A DNA stretch of 64,000 nucleotides from Ensifer adhaerens. GTDB taxonomy: Bacteria > Pseudomonadota > Alphaproteobacteria > Rhizobiales > Rhizobiaceae. Position numbers and translations under genes: made by a program. Below the pieces are notes generated by a model, which was given only the letters and a program-made list of their open reading frames with translations, was not told the origin of the DNA and made no database searches. Below, piece after piece: positions 1 to 9,396 of the stretch. Location: positions 3,905,001-3,969,000 of the forward strand of contig NZ_CP118610.1 of the NCBI RefSeq assembly GCF_028993555.1, given 5' to 3'. The stretch's first letter is position 1. Each line of letters starts with the position of its first letter.

Positions 1-2422
<2,422 letters not shown>

Positions 2423-2479
2423 CCCATTGCTCATGCTCATCACTAGATGTGCATCACAAGACGTGTTCAAAGACAAAAC

Positions 2480-2538
2480 GAGTTCGCAAAACGAACTCAC
2501 CAGCTTCTCATCCGGTTTGCGCTTAAGCTAAGCGCAAA
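2480..2538 (+). other. Two inverted repeats in the 23S-5S spacer
   Basis: The 130-base spacer between 23S and 5S holds two perfect stem-loops: 2480-2498 (7-bp arms GAGTTCG/CGAACTC, loop CAAAA) and 2516-2538 (10-bp arms TTTGCGCTTA/TAAGCGCAAA, loop AGC). They are probably structures of the precursor rRNA near processing sites; that role is inferred from position only. Confidence 0.6.
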
Positions 2539-2552
2539 TCTTGCGCTTTGCC

Positions 2553-2670
2553 GACCTGGTGGTTCTGGCGGGGTGGCTGCACCCGTTCCCATTCCGAACA
2601 CGGCCGTGAAACGCCCCAGCGCCGATGGTACTTCGTCTTAAGACGCGGGAGAGTAGGTCGCTGCCAGGTC
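2553..2670 (+). rRNA. rrf: 5S ribosomal RNA
   Basis: The terminal helix is visible as GACCTGG at 2553 pairing with CCAGGTC ending at 2670. The conserved CCCATTCCGAACACGG loop and the GCGCCGATGGTA region lie between them. Length (about 118 bases) and position 130 bases after the 23S end fit a rhizobial rrn operon. Ends are exact to a few bases. Confidence 0.97.
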
Positions 2671-2739
2671 TGCAAATCGCAAGACAAATCCGGAAATCAA
2701 ACGATCATCTTCTCTTCATCCCTCGGCCCAGCCGAACAC

Positions 2740-2768
2740 GGGCCGCCCTCAAGCGGCCCTTTTGTTTT
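2740..2768 (+). terminator. Intrinsic terminator after 5S rRNA
   Basis: A 7-bp GC-rich stem (GGGCCGC/GCGGCCC, loop CCTCAA) is followed by TTTTGTTTT. It lies 70 bases after 5S and before the fMet tRNA, so the tRNA is either reached by read-through or has its own promoter. Confidence 0.8.
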
Positions 2769-2788
2769 GCTAGACCGAGACAAACAAC

Positions 2789-2946
2789 GGGATTTTGCTT
2801 CGCAAAACCCGGTAAGTGCCTTCCTTACGCGAGACAAATTGCTTCGCAATTTGCTCGGCAGAGACCATAAATCCCTTCGGGATTTACATTACCGCGACAA
2901 ATCCCATAGGGATTTGCGCTGACCGGATAAACCGCTTCGCGGTTTA
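2789..2946 (+). repeat. Series of five short palindromes, mostly with TTCG at the tip
   Basis: Five stem-loops lie in a row: 2789-2810 (one bulged A), 2835-2853, 2868-2886, 2898-2916 and 2928-2946. The last four are exactly 19 bases long and spaced 30-33 bases start to start. Four have TTCG at the centre and one has ATA. Arm sequences differ (CAAATTGC, TAAATCCC, CAAATCCC, TAAACCGC) but keep the pattern (C/T)AAA at the outside and compensating bases on the other arm. Short similar linkers such as CCGCGA, GACCGGA and GAGACC separate them. The series ends 9 bases before tRNA-fMet. Function is unknown; stable RNA processing, transcription pausing or a mobile palindromic repeat are all possible. 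Confidence 0.75.
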
Positions 2947-2955
2947 CCTAGATGG

Positions 2956-3032
<77 letters not shown>

Positions 3033-3040
3033 AATCAAAC

Positions 3041-3077
3041 AAAAAGCCCGCCAGACAAAAACGTCCGCGGGCTTTTT
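3041..3077 (+). terminator. Terminator after tRNA-fMet
   Basis: Complementary arms AAAAAGCCCGC and GCGGGCTTTTT enclose a 15-base loop. The 3' arm ends in five T. It sits 9 bases after the tRNA and closes the ribosomal operon. Confidence 0.85.
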
Positions 3078-3331
3078 GACGTTAAAGCACATGCTCAAGG
3101 GCTCGCGCCGCCGGGCGACCGGCAACGCCGCCCCAAGTTCAGGCGACGGCGGCCGACCCTGTCCGATCTGCGCCGCCCCACCGGCGCAACCCGTTGAGCA
3201 CGGCTCAATGCTCAAGAGGGACATGACAGTCCGCCCTCCTCCACGTCACAACTGGACAATCCCGCAAAAATGGAAACTATCGCCATTAATCAAAGACTGA
3301 GCCGGCTACGGCTCGGACAAAGCGGGTGGAG
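3078..3331. other. Non-coding stretch between the rrn operon and the IS element
   Basis: These 254 bases hold no convincing gene on either strand; possible frames are short, arginine- and proline-rich and lack ribosome binding sites. The only structure noticed is a small hairpin, GAGCCG/CGGCTC, at about 3300-3315 just outside the left end of the insertion sequence. Confidence 0.6.
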
Positions 3332-3352
3332 TGCCCCCCATTTCGCCAGACA
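3332..3352 (+). repeat. IS terminal inverted repeat, orfB-side end
   Basis: Imperfect match to the opposite end at 4619-4640. TGCCCCC and TTTCG are shared, and the inner ends read CCAGACA here and CCGGACA there. Confidence 0.85.
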
Positions 3353-3358
3353 AGTCAG

Positions 3359-4186
3359 CTATTGAGACAATGCTTTGATGAATTCCCTTGGGGATGCCAT
3401 TTTCAGCGCTGAATGCGGATGGATTTCGTTGTAATCCTCGATCCATCCATCGATGTTCCGGAGCGCTGTGTCGGCGTCGGGAATGGGTGAGATACGTATG
3501 TAGTCGCGTTTCAGGGTTTTGACGAAAGCCTCCGACATACCGTTTGATTGAGGGCTGGCGACCGGCGTGAAGCACGGGACCAGATTGAGGGCCTGAGCAA
3601 ACAGCCTGGTTTCCCTTGCTGTGTAGGCGCTGCCGTTATCGGACAGATGTTCGATGGCATGTGGGGCACGCGTGCCACCGAAGCGTTTCTCGACTGCTTC
3701 CAACATCATATCGCGGACGTCAGAACCGGAGATCCCGGCATTGGCGACCGCCGCCCACGAGATGATCTCTCGATCAAACGCGTCGATGATAAAAGCAAGG
3801 CGGACCACCTCGCCATTCCAGCAGGTGAACTCCAGGCCATCGGAGCACCAACGAAGGTTCGACCGCATCACCATGACCTTGCCGTCGTGGACGCGGCCCT
3901 TGCGCACGGCGGTGTGCTTCTCAAGGATCATGGCGTGGTTGGCCATGATGCGGTGGACCCGCTTGCGGTTGACGACCGGCTGATCGGCGGCCCGCCGCTG
4001 CCTGTTGAGAAGGGCAGCGATCCGCCGATAGCCATAAGTTGGCCTGGCATCCACCAGCTTGCGAATGGCAGGCAGCAGCTCGGCATCGTCCGCTTTGAGG
4101 TAGGGTCCGCGAGGCTTGGACTTGCCCTTCAGACGTTCGGAGAGATTAGAACGCGACACGTGTAAGGCCTCCGCCACCGCCTTCAT
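3359..4186 (-). CDS. IS3-family transposase OrfB (DDE integrase domain)
   Basis: Catalytic half of the IS transposase, 275 residues, performing DNA strand cleavage and transfer. The rve-type integrase fold shows the acidic triad Asp116 (in RWCSDG), Asp183 (in HLSDNGSAYT) and Glu219 (in NGMSEAFVKTLKRDY). The last two are separated by exactly 35 residues, the DD35E arrangement of IS3 elements. The N-terminal HTH_21-like part contains PTYGYRRI (residues 49-56), typical of the family. ATG 4186 overlaps the orfA stop as ATGA, but the functional enzyme is normally the OrfAB fusion made by -1 frameshifting upstream of this start. Similarity in wording to IS2 OrfB (RVHRIM, RWCSDG, NGMSEAFVKTLKRDYI, HPHSAL) supports the IS2 group. 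No truncation is seen. Confidence 0.95.
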   Translation of the reverse strand: MKAVAEALHVSRSNLSERLKGKSKPRGPYLKADDAELLPAIRKLVDARPTYGYRRIAALLNRQRRAADQPVVNRKRVHRIMANHAMILEKHTAVRKGRVHDGKVMVMRSNLRWCSDGLEFTCWNGEVVRLAFIIDAFDREIISWAAVANAGISGSDVRDMMLEAVEKRFGGTRAPHAIEHLSDNGSAYTARETRLFAQALNLVPCFTPVASPQSNGMSEAFVKTLKRDYIRISPIPDADTALRNIDGWIEDYNEIHPHSALKMASPREFIKALSQ

Positions 4187-4572
4187 CGGGAACCGCCCTT
4201 CGGCAACAATATCGGCCGCGATATCGGTTTTTTTGACTGGGCTTTGGAAAGGGCTTCGCGAAGAATCTCGTTCTCCAGCGTCTTGCGTCCGAGAATGCGC
4301 TCAAGCTCGCGCACTCGATCTTCCAGCTTCTTCACCTCAGAATTGCCGATTACCGGCTCGTCGGAGTCCACCGCCACCGCACCTCCCTCGCTCAAGAGCC
4401 GACGCCAGCGATAGAGAAGGTTTGGCGCAACTCCATGCCGCCGAGCCGCAGAGGAAACCGTCTCCCCTGGGGCATAGCTCTCCTCGATGATCTGCAGTTT
4501 GCGTTCCGTTGTCCAGCGCCGCCGCCGGACGTCACCGATCATCAGGTCAACCTGTCGAAACTCGTTAGACAT
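4183..4572 (-). CDS. IS3-family transposase OrfA (helix-turn-helix, leucine zipper)
   Basis: DNA-binding half of the transposase, 129 residues. A helix-turn-helix spans about residues 20-58 (ERKLQIIEES...SSAARRHGVAPNLLYRWRR). It is followed by a heptad-type coiled coil around 78-110 (KLEDRVRELERILGRKTLEN) used for multimerisation. Close to the 3' end the codons TCA AAA AAA CCG form an A7 slippery run (4234-4228). A -1 slip there leads into a frame reading TDIAADIVAEGRFP and then OrfB, giving the fused transposase; unslipped translation ends at the TGA overlapping the orfB start. OrfA alone usually acts as a repressor in this family. The start ATG 4572 lies 68 bases inside the right end of the element. 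Confidence 0.93.
   Translation of the reverse strand: MSNEFRQVDLMIGDVRRRRWTTERKLQIIEESYAPGETVSSAARRHGVAPNLLYRWRRLLSEGGAVAVDSDEPVIGNSEVKKLEDRVRELERILGRKTLENEILREALSKAQSKKPISRPILLPKGGSR
4228..4234 (-). other. A7 slippery run for programmed -1 frameshift in the IS transposase
   Basis: Seven A in a row on the minus strand near the end of orfA. Slipping back by one base joins the orfA reading frame to orfB without an intervening stop. IS3-family elements typically use A6 or A7-type sites for this. Confidence 0.75.
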
Positions 4573-4618
4573 AAGCCTATCCTCAAGCCTGTGCTTGAGC
4601 CTTCCTGCTTATGCTGAG

Positions 4619-4640
4619 TGTCCGGTCGAAAGTGGGGGCA
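4619..4640 (-). repeat. IS terminal inverted repeat, orfA-side end
   Basis: Inward-reading sequence starts TGCCCCC and ends CCGGACA, pairing with 3332-3352. It defines the right border of the element. Confidence 0.85.
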
Positions 4641-4663
4641 GTTCAGCGGGGAATATTGTCGGC

Positions 4664-5365
4664 ATGAGTTATGAGGGAATTTTGGACACGGGGCGAAGCC
4701 GCCCCATCCAGGCGGCCTTTCTCGTCTGCGCCGGACTGGCAATCCTCGGCAGCCTGCTTGCGACCTCGGAAGACTCTCTCTGGCGCTGGTTACACTATCT
4801 GACCAAGCCAACGGCAACTCTGTTGCTGCTTGTTGTTGTCCTCAGGAACCTCACTCCTTCAACGCGCGCCTACGGCGCGGCGGTCGCGAGCGGCCTGATC
4901 TTCGCCGCGGCCGGCGACGTCTTTCTCATGTTGCCGGGCGACTACTTCCTTGCCGGCCTCGTCTGCTTTTTGCTCACCCATTGCGCCTATATCGTCGCGC
5001 TGACGCGCGACGCCAGATTTGCTGCCCATCTCGGGGTGTTCGGCTTGTTTGCCCTGATCGCACTGCTCGTGGTCGCAGGTCTCTGGACCTCATTGCCATC
5101 GCCGATGCGCATCCCCGTCGTCATCTACGCGCTGGCGCTGGGCGCGATGGCGGCCCAGGCCATCTCCCGCGCACGGCAGCTTTCGGGCACAGCGCAGGAT
5201 GCGACGGCCCGGTATGCTGCAATTGGCGGGCTGTTGTTTCTGGTCAGCGATACGGTGCTTGCCTATGGCCGCTTCCGCTGGGACATTCCCTTCAATGCGC
5301 TCTGGGTGCTCGGCACCTACTATGCCGCCCAATGGTTCTTTGCTCGCTCGACTGAAAGTCGATGA
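4664..5365 (+). CDS. YhhN/TMEM86-family integral membrane protein (putative lysoplasmalogenase)
   Basis: Polytopic inner-membrane protein of 233 residues with about seven or eight hydrophobic segments (AAFLVCAGLAILGSLL near residues 15-30 through WVLGTYYAAQWFF near the end). The phrases LTKPTATLLL, AAAGDVFLML and LVSDTVLAYGRF place it in the YhhN family. Eukaryotic members (TMEM86) and some bacterial members hydrolyse the vinyl-ether bond of lysoplasmalogens to release a fatty aldehyde; activity of this protein is not shown. The ATG at 4664 was chosen as the first start outside the IS element; the frame stays open into the IS and no strong Shine-Dalgarno is visible, so the original leader may have been replaced by the insertion. 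Its stop overlaps the next gene's start (ATGA). Confidence 0.8.
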   Translation: MSYEGILDTGRSRPIQAAFLVCAGLAILGSLLATSEDSLWRWLHYLTKPTATLLLLVVVLRNLTPSTRAYGAAVASGLIFAAAGDVFLMLPGDYFLAGLVCFLLTHCAYIVALTRDARFAAHLGVFGLFALIALLVVAGLWTSLPSPMRIPVVIYALALGAMAAQAISRARQLSGTAQDATARYAAIGGLLFLVSDTVLAYGRFRWDIPFNALWVLGTYYAAQWFFARSTESR

Positions 5366-6777
5366 CAGCAATGGATACCCCTTCGGACCTCAATACCTCC
5401 CTCGGCCGGCTGCGGAGCGCGTGGCTCGAAACTCGCCCGTCCCTTGAGCAGCGTCGCGCGGACCTGAGCCGGCTCAGGGATCACCTGCGCGCCCGCAAGG
5501 ATGAGATGTGCGAAGCAATCTCCGCAGACTTCGGCCACCGTGCGCGGCATGAGACGTTGCTTGGTGAGGGGGGTGTGGTGCTTTCCGAGATCGACCACAC
5601 GCTGTCGAAGCTCAAGCACTGGGTTCGTCCGGAGCGGCGAAAGGCGGGATGGAAGCTCTGGCCCGCCAAGGCTGAAGTGCGCTTCGTGCCGCTCGGCGTC
5701 GTCGGCATCATCTCGCCGTGGAACTACCCGGTTAATCTGGCACTCGCGCCCCTGGTCGCGGCGATTGCTGCTGGCAACCACGTCTACCTGAAGCCCTCCG
5801 AGCATACGCCGAAAACGGCAGAGTTCCTGCGGTCGCTGCTCGCCGAAGTCTTTCCTGAGACGCGGGTGGCCGTCGCGCTCGGCGGACCCGAGCTTTCCGC
5901 CAGCTTCTCGGCTCTTCCATTCGATCATCTGTTCTTCACCGGTTCGACCGCCGTCGGACGCAAGGTGATGGCGGCGGCCGCGCAGAACCTGACGCCGGTA
6001 ACGCTCGAACTCGGCGGCAAGTCGCCGGCGATTATCGGACAAACCGCTGATCTCGCGAAAGCGGCCAGGCGTGTTGCGACCGGCAAGTTCTTCAATGCCG
6101 GACAGACCTGTATCGCGCCCGACTACGTGCTGATTGATGAGAGCAGACGCGATGCCTTCGTGGATCTGCTGAAGCAGGAAATCGCCGCGCGCTATCCGGC
6201 AAAGCGTCGGTTCGGCGATTACACGGAGATCGTCAATGCGACGCAGTACGAACGTCTAAAACGGCTGATCGCCGATGCGGATCGGCGCGGCCACGGGGTG
6301 GTATCGCTTCTTGCTGGGACACCGGATGCCGCCGAACGCCCACGCTTTCTCCCGCCGACAGTCATCCTGGATCCGGATCGCGACAGCGCCGTCATGGGGG
6401 AGGAGATCTTCGGCCCGATCCTGCCTGTCGTCAGCTACGCTTCGATCGGCGCGGCGATCGGCCATGTGCTCGGCCATGACCGTCCTCTGGCGCTCTATTG
6501 CTTCAGCCGCGAAGAGAGCGAGATTGAGGCCATTCTCTCGCGCGTCGTGGCAGGTGGGGTCTGCATCAACGACACGCTTTACCAGTTCGGCTGCAACGAT
6601 CTGCCCTTCGGCGGCGTCGGCGCCAGCGGCATGGGACACTATCACGGGCTTGACGGGTTTCGGACCTTCTCGAAGGCGATGCCGATCTTGCGGAAATACG
6701 ATCCGGCGCCGAGCGACCTGGTGAAACCACCCTATAAGGGCATTGCCGACTGGGTGATCCGCTTCCTGTCGCGCTGA
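5362..6777 (+). CDS. Aldehyde dehydrogenase, coniferyl/fatty aldehyde (CalB/ALDH3-like) type
   Basis: NAD(P)-dependent oxidation of an aldehyde to the acid, 471 residues, probably cytosolic or membrane-peripheral. Catalytic residues are visible: Asn121 in SPWNYP, Glu216 in LELGGKSP and the nucleophile Cys250 in NAGQTCIAPDY. The cofactor-site phrase FTGSTAVGRKV precedes them. FGGVGASGMGHYHG near residue 420 is typical of ALDH3-type enzymes and of those annotated coniferyl aldehyde dehydrogenase. It overlaps the YhhN gene by four bases, so the two are co-translated; if YhhN releases a fatty aldehyde, this enzyme could remove it. The substrate is not determined from sequence. A second ATG at 5371 is a possible start. 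Confidence 0.9.
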   Translation: MTAMDTPSDLNTSLGRLRSAWLETRPSLEQRRADLSRLRDHLRARKDEMCEAISADFGHRARHETLLGEGGVVLSEIDHTLSKLKHWVRPERRKAGWKLWPAKAEVRFVPLGVVGIISPWNYPVNLALAPLVAAIAAGNHVYLKPSEHTPKTAEFLRSLLAEVFPETRVAVALGGPELSASFSALPFDHLFFTGSTAVGRKVMAAAAQNLTPVTLELGGKSPAIIGQTADLAKAARRVATGKFFNAGQTCIAPDYVLIDESRRDAFVDLLKQEIAARYPAKRRFGDYTEIVNATQYERLKRLIADADRRGHGVVSLLAGTPDAAERPRFLPPTVILDPDRDSAVMGEEIFGPILPVVSYASIGAAIGHVLGHDRPLALYCFSREESEIEAILSRVVAGGVCINDTLYQFGCNDLPFGGVGASGMGHYHGLDGFRTFSKAMPILRKYDPAPSDLVKPPYKGIADWVIRFLSR

Positions 6778-6810
6778 TCGGAAAAAATGCACCTATACTG
6801 CAATTTCGCC

Positions 6811-6841
6811 TTGTAGCTCTAGTTGCTAGAGGTCGTAGCCT
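6811..6841 (+). promoter_or_regulatory. MerR-type heavy-metal promoter/operator
   Basis: A -35-like TTGTAG (6811-6816) and a -10-like TAGCCT (6836-6841) are separated by 19 bases, the long spacer characteristic of MerR-family promoters. The spacer carries the dyad CTCTAG-TTG-CTAGAG (6817-6831), resembling ZntR/CadR/PbrR sites. It lies 27 bases before the metal ATPase start. The cognate regulator is not in this window. Confidence 0.65.
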
Positions 6842-6868
6842 TGCTTCAAGATTTGCAAGGAGCAGGTT

Positions 6869-9151
6869 ATGGCGAGCACTATTCGGGAAGCCCGTTATCG
6901 CATCGAAGGCATGGATTGCGCGTCGTGTGCGACCAAGATCGACACGGCGGTCCGCCGACTGTCGGGTGTCGAGGATGTCTCGGTTTCCGTTTCGGCGGGC
7001 ACGATGTCGGTAAAATTTGCCGACGAGGGAGACCTTGCGACGTCAATTGTCAGCAAGGTCGGAAAGCTCGGCTATCGTCTGCATCCAATTGCCGCCGGCC
7101 ATGTGCATGAAAAGAAGGCGCCGGCGCATGTGTGCTCCGGCCACGACCACGGCGACCATCATCACGATCACGAACATGGCCATGACCACCACGATCATCA
7201 CCATGGGAGCGATGCCGAGCCGAAGAGCGAAAGCGCGACGGCCTCCGAAATGGGCCTTCATGGCCATGACCATGGTCCGACGAGTGGTCCCTGGTGGAAA
7301 TCGGGCAAGGGCAAGCTGACGATTGCCAGCGGCCTGGCGCTGATCGCCGCCTATGCGGTCGGCAAGATGGTTCCGGCGACCGAGCCATGGATCTTCACGC
7401 TGGCCATGCTGGTCGGCCTGCTGCCGATCGCGCGTCGCGCCTTTGCCGCAGCAACCATGGGCACGCCGTTCTCGATCGAGATGCTGATGACGATTGCTGC
7501 CGTCGGCGCGGTGTTCATTGGCGCGACGGAAGAGGCGGCCATGGTCGTGCTGCTCTTCCTGATCGGCGAGTTGCTGGAGGGCGTGGCGGCCGGGAAAGCG
7601 CGCGCCAGCATCCAGTCGCTGACGGCGCTCGTTCCAAAGACCGCCTTTATCGAGCGTGATGGGCGGCTGGACGAGGTATCTGCCGAGACACTCAGCGTCG
7701 GCGCAACCATTCTCGTGCGTCCCGGCGATCGGATACCGGCCGACGGCGTGGTGCTTTCCGGTGAGAGCGCCGTCGACGAGGCGCCGGTCACCGGCGAGAG
7801 CACGCCGGTGCGCAAGGAGGTCGACGACACCGTTGTCGCGGGCACCGTCAACGGTTCCGGTGCGCTGCGCGTGCGGGTGACGGCTGCCGCGACCGACAAC
7901 ACCATCGCGCGCATTGTTCGCCTCGTCGAGGAGGCGCAGGAAAGCAAGGCGCCGACTGAGCGTTTTATCGACCGTTTCTCGCGTTATTATACGCCAGGCG
8001 TCGTCGTCGTCGCAGCGCTGGTCGCCGTATTGCCGCCGCTTCTCTGGGGCGGCTCCTGGGATGAGTGGATCTACAAGGGCCTCGCCATCCTCCTGATCGG
8101 CTGCCCCTGCGCCCTTGTGATCTCGACGCCGGCGGCGATCGCTGCCAGCCTTTCGGCTGGCGCCCGGCGCGGCCTGCTGATGAAGGGCGGCGCAGTGCTG
8201 GAGAATGTCGGCAAGGTCACGGCCGCCGCCTTCGACAAGACCGGCACGCTCACCGAGGGCAAGCCGAAGGTGACCGACATTGTCGGCTTCGGTCGATCGG
8301 AGGCTGAGGTGCTGCGCCTCGCCGCTGCGCTGGAGCAGGGATCAAGCCATCCGCTTGCTCACGCCATCTTGGAACGAAGCACGGCCGACGGTGTTGCCAT
8401 CCCCAACATCGCGACGGTGAATGCGGTCGGCGGCAAGGGGCTCGAAGGGACCGTCGATGGTATCGAGCTTTTCTTCGGCTCGCCGAAGGCGGCCGCCGAG
8501 CGGGCACCGATGACAGCCGATGAGAAGGCGCGTGTCTCCGCCCTCAACGACGAAGGCAAAACTGTCTCGGTGCTCGTGGCCGGCGGGCAGATCGCCGGTG
8601 CTATCGCCATGCGCGACGAGCCGCGACCGGATGCGGCGGCCGGCGTCAAGGCACTGACGGATGCCGGCCTCCGCGTCGTCATGCTGACCGGCGATAACCG
8701 CCGCACGGCGGAAGCGATCGGACGCCAGTTTGGTATGGAGGTTCGGGCCGAACTGCTGCCCGAGGACAAGCAACGCATCGTGCGGGAGCTGAAGGCCGAG
8801 GGCTTCAACGTTGCCAAGATCGGCGACGGCATCAACGACGCGCCGGCGCTGGCCGCTGCCGATATCGGCATTGCCATGGGTGGCGGCACGGACGTTGCCC
8901 TTGAGACAGCCGATGCCGCGGTCCTGCATGGCCGGGTGGGCGATGTGGCGGCGATGATCCGGCTGTCTCGCGCGACGATGCGCAACATCGTCCAGAACAT
9001 CACCATCGCGCTTGGTCTGAAGGCCGTCTTCCTGGTGACGACGATCATTGGGGTCACCGGCCTGTGGCCCGCCATCCTGGCCGACACCGGCGCCACCGTG
9101 CTCGTCACCATGAACGCTTTGCGTCTGCTTCGGCCCGTGCGAGCCGCTTGA
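6869..9151 (+). CDS. zntA: Heavy-metal-exporting P1B-type ATPase (Zn2+/Cd2+/Pb2+ class)
   Basis: Inner-membrane ATPase of 760 residues pumping soft divalent metal ions out of the cytoplasm. An N-terminal HMA domain carries the metal-binding GMDCASC (Cys17, Cys20). It is followed by a His/Asp-rich stretch around residues 84-115, with further HGHDHG near 130. The transmembrane CPC motif is in IGCPCALVIS. The phosphorylation site is DKTGTLTEG, the HP motif is SSHPLAHA and the hinge is GDGINDAPAL. Lys in ALGLKAVF (TM7) and Asp in LADTGATVLV (TM8) fit the P1B-2 (Zn/Cd/Pb) group rather than copper pumps. ATG 6869 follows AAGGAG at a good distance. Expression is probably controlled by the MerR-type promoter just upstream. 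The symbol rests on family resemblance. Confidence 0.9.
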   Translation: MASTIREARYRIEGMDCASCATKIDTAVRRLSGVEDVSVSVSAGTMSVKFADEGDLATSIVSKVGKLGYRLHPIAAGHVHEKKAPAHVCSGHDHGDHHHDHEHGHDHHDHHHGSDAEPKSESATASEMGLHGHDHGPTSGPWWKSGKGKLTIASGLALIAAYAVGKMVPATEPWIFTLAMLVGLLPIARRAFAAATMGTPFSIEMLMTIAAVGAVFIGATEEAAMVVLLFLIGELLEGVAAGKARASIQSLTALVPKTAFIERDGRLDEVSAETLSVGATILVRPGDRIPADGVVLSGESAVDEAPVTGESTPVRKEVDDTVVAGTVNGSGALRVRVTAAATDNTIARIVRLVEEAQESKAPTERFIDRFSRYYTPGVVVVAALVAVLPPLLWGGSWDEWIYKGLAILLIGCPCALVISTPAAIAASLSAGARRGLLMKGGAVLENVGKVTAAAFDKTGTLTEGKPKVTDIVGFGRSEAEVLRLAAALEQGSSHPLAHAILERSTADGVAIPNIATVNAVGGKGLEGTVDGIELFFGSPKAAAERAPMTADEKARVSALNDEGKTVSVLVAGGQIAGAIAMRDEPRPDAAAGVKALTDAGLRVVMLTGDNRRTAEAIGRQFGMEVRAELLPEDKQRIVRELKAEGFNVAKIGDGINDAPALAAADIGIAMGGGTDVALETADAAVLHGRVGDVAAMIRLSRATMRNIVQNITIALGLKAVFLVTTIIGVTGLWPAILADTGATVLVTMNALRLLRPVRAA

Positions 9152-9176
9152 ACCACCAAAAAGTGCCCAAAAGAGC

Positions 9177-9205
9177 ACCGGCGACACCTGTTGTCGCCGG
9201 TTTTT
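9177..9205 (+). terminator. Terminator after the metal ATPase
   Basis: A 9-bp perfect stem (ACCGGCGAC/GTCGCCGGT) is followed by a run of T (9201-9205). It separates the metal ATPase from the nucleoside operon. Confidence 0.85.
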
Positions 9206-9396
9206 CGCGTCCAAGTGCCTGTGTATATTCACGCTGGACTCTCACCAGCGATCTGATGAGAGTATAAGGAGATCGCGGTTGAGGGCTTCCGCCCCGAAAA
9301 ATCGATGATAAACTTAGACCAAATGGTAAAAAAATCGCCGGCACGGTTTCTGGGAAGAATGCCGAAGCGGGCCAGTTTGGGGATCGCAAGGCCAAT

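Larger units (their letters stand above)
3332..4640 (-). mobile_element. Complete IS3-family insertion sequence, IS2 group
   Basis: An element of 1309 bases bounded by imperfect inverted repeats: TGCCCCCCATTTCGCCAGAC(A) at 3332-3352 and, read inward from the other side, TGCCCCCACTTTCGACCGGA(CA) at 4640-4619. Inside are orfA and orfB of an IS2-type transposase in two overlapping phases, with an A7 slippery run (4234-4228 on the minus strand) where a -1 shift would make the fused OrfAB enzyme. Both frames are open and the catalytic residues are present, so it may be active. Five bases on each side (TGGAG left, GTTCA right) do not match, so no target duplication is visible. The right end lies only 23 bases before the next gene's start. 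Confidence 0.93.

Noticed and set aside
2789..2946. CRISPR-like appearance of the regular hairpins
   Set aside because: No identical direct repeat is present; the stems differ in sequence, linkers are only 11-14 bases and no cas gene is near.
3332..4640. Target-site duplication around the IS element
   Set aside because: The adjoining five bases differ (TGGAG and GTTCA). A shared AGCGGG at 3321-3326 and 4645-4650 is set off from both ends and is likely chance.
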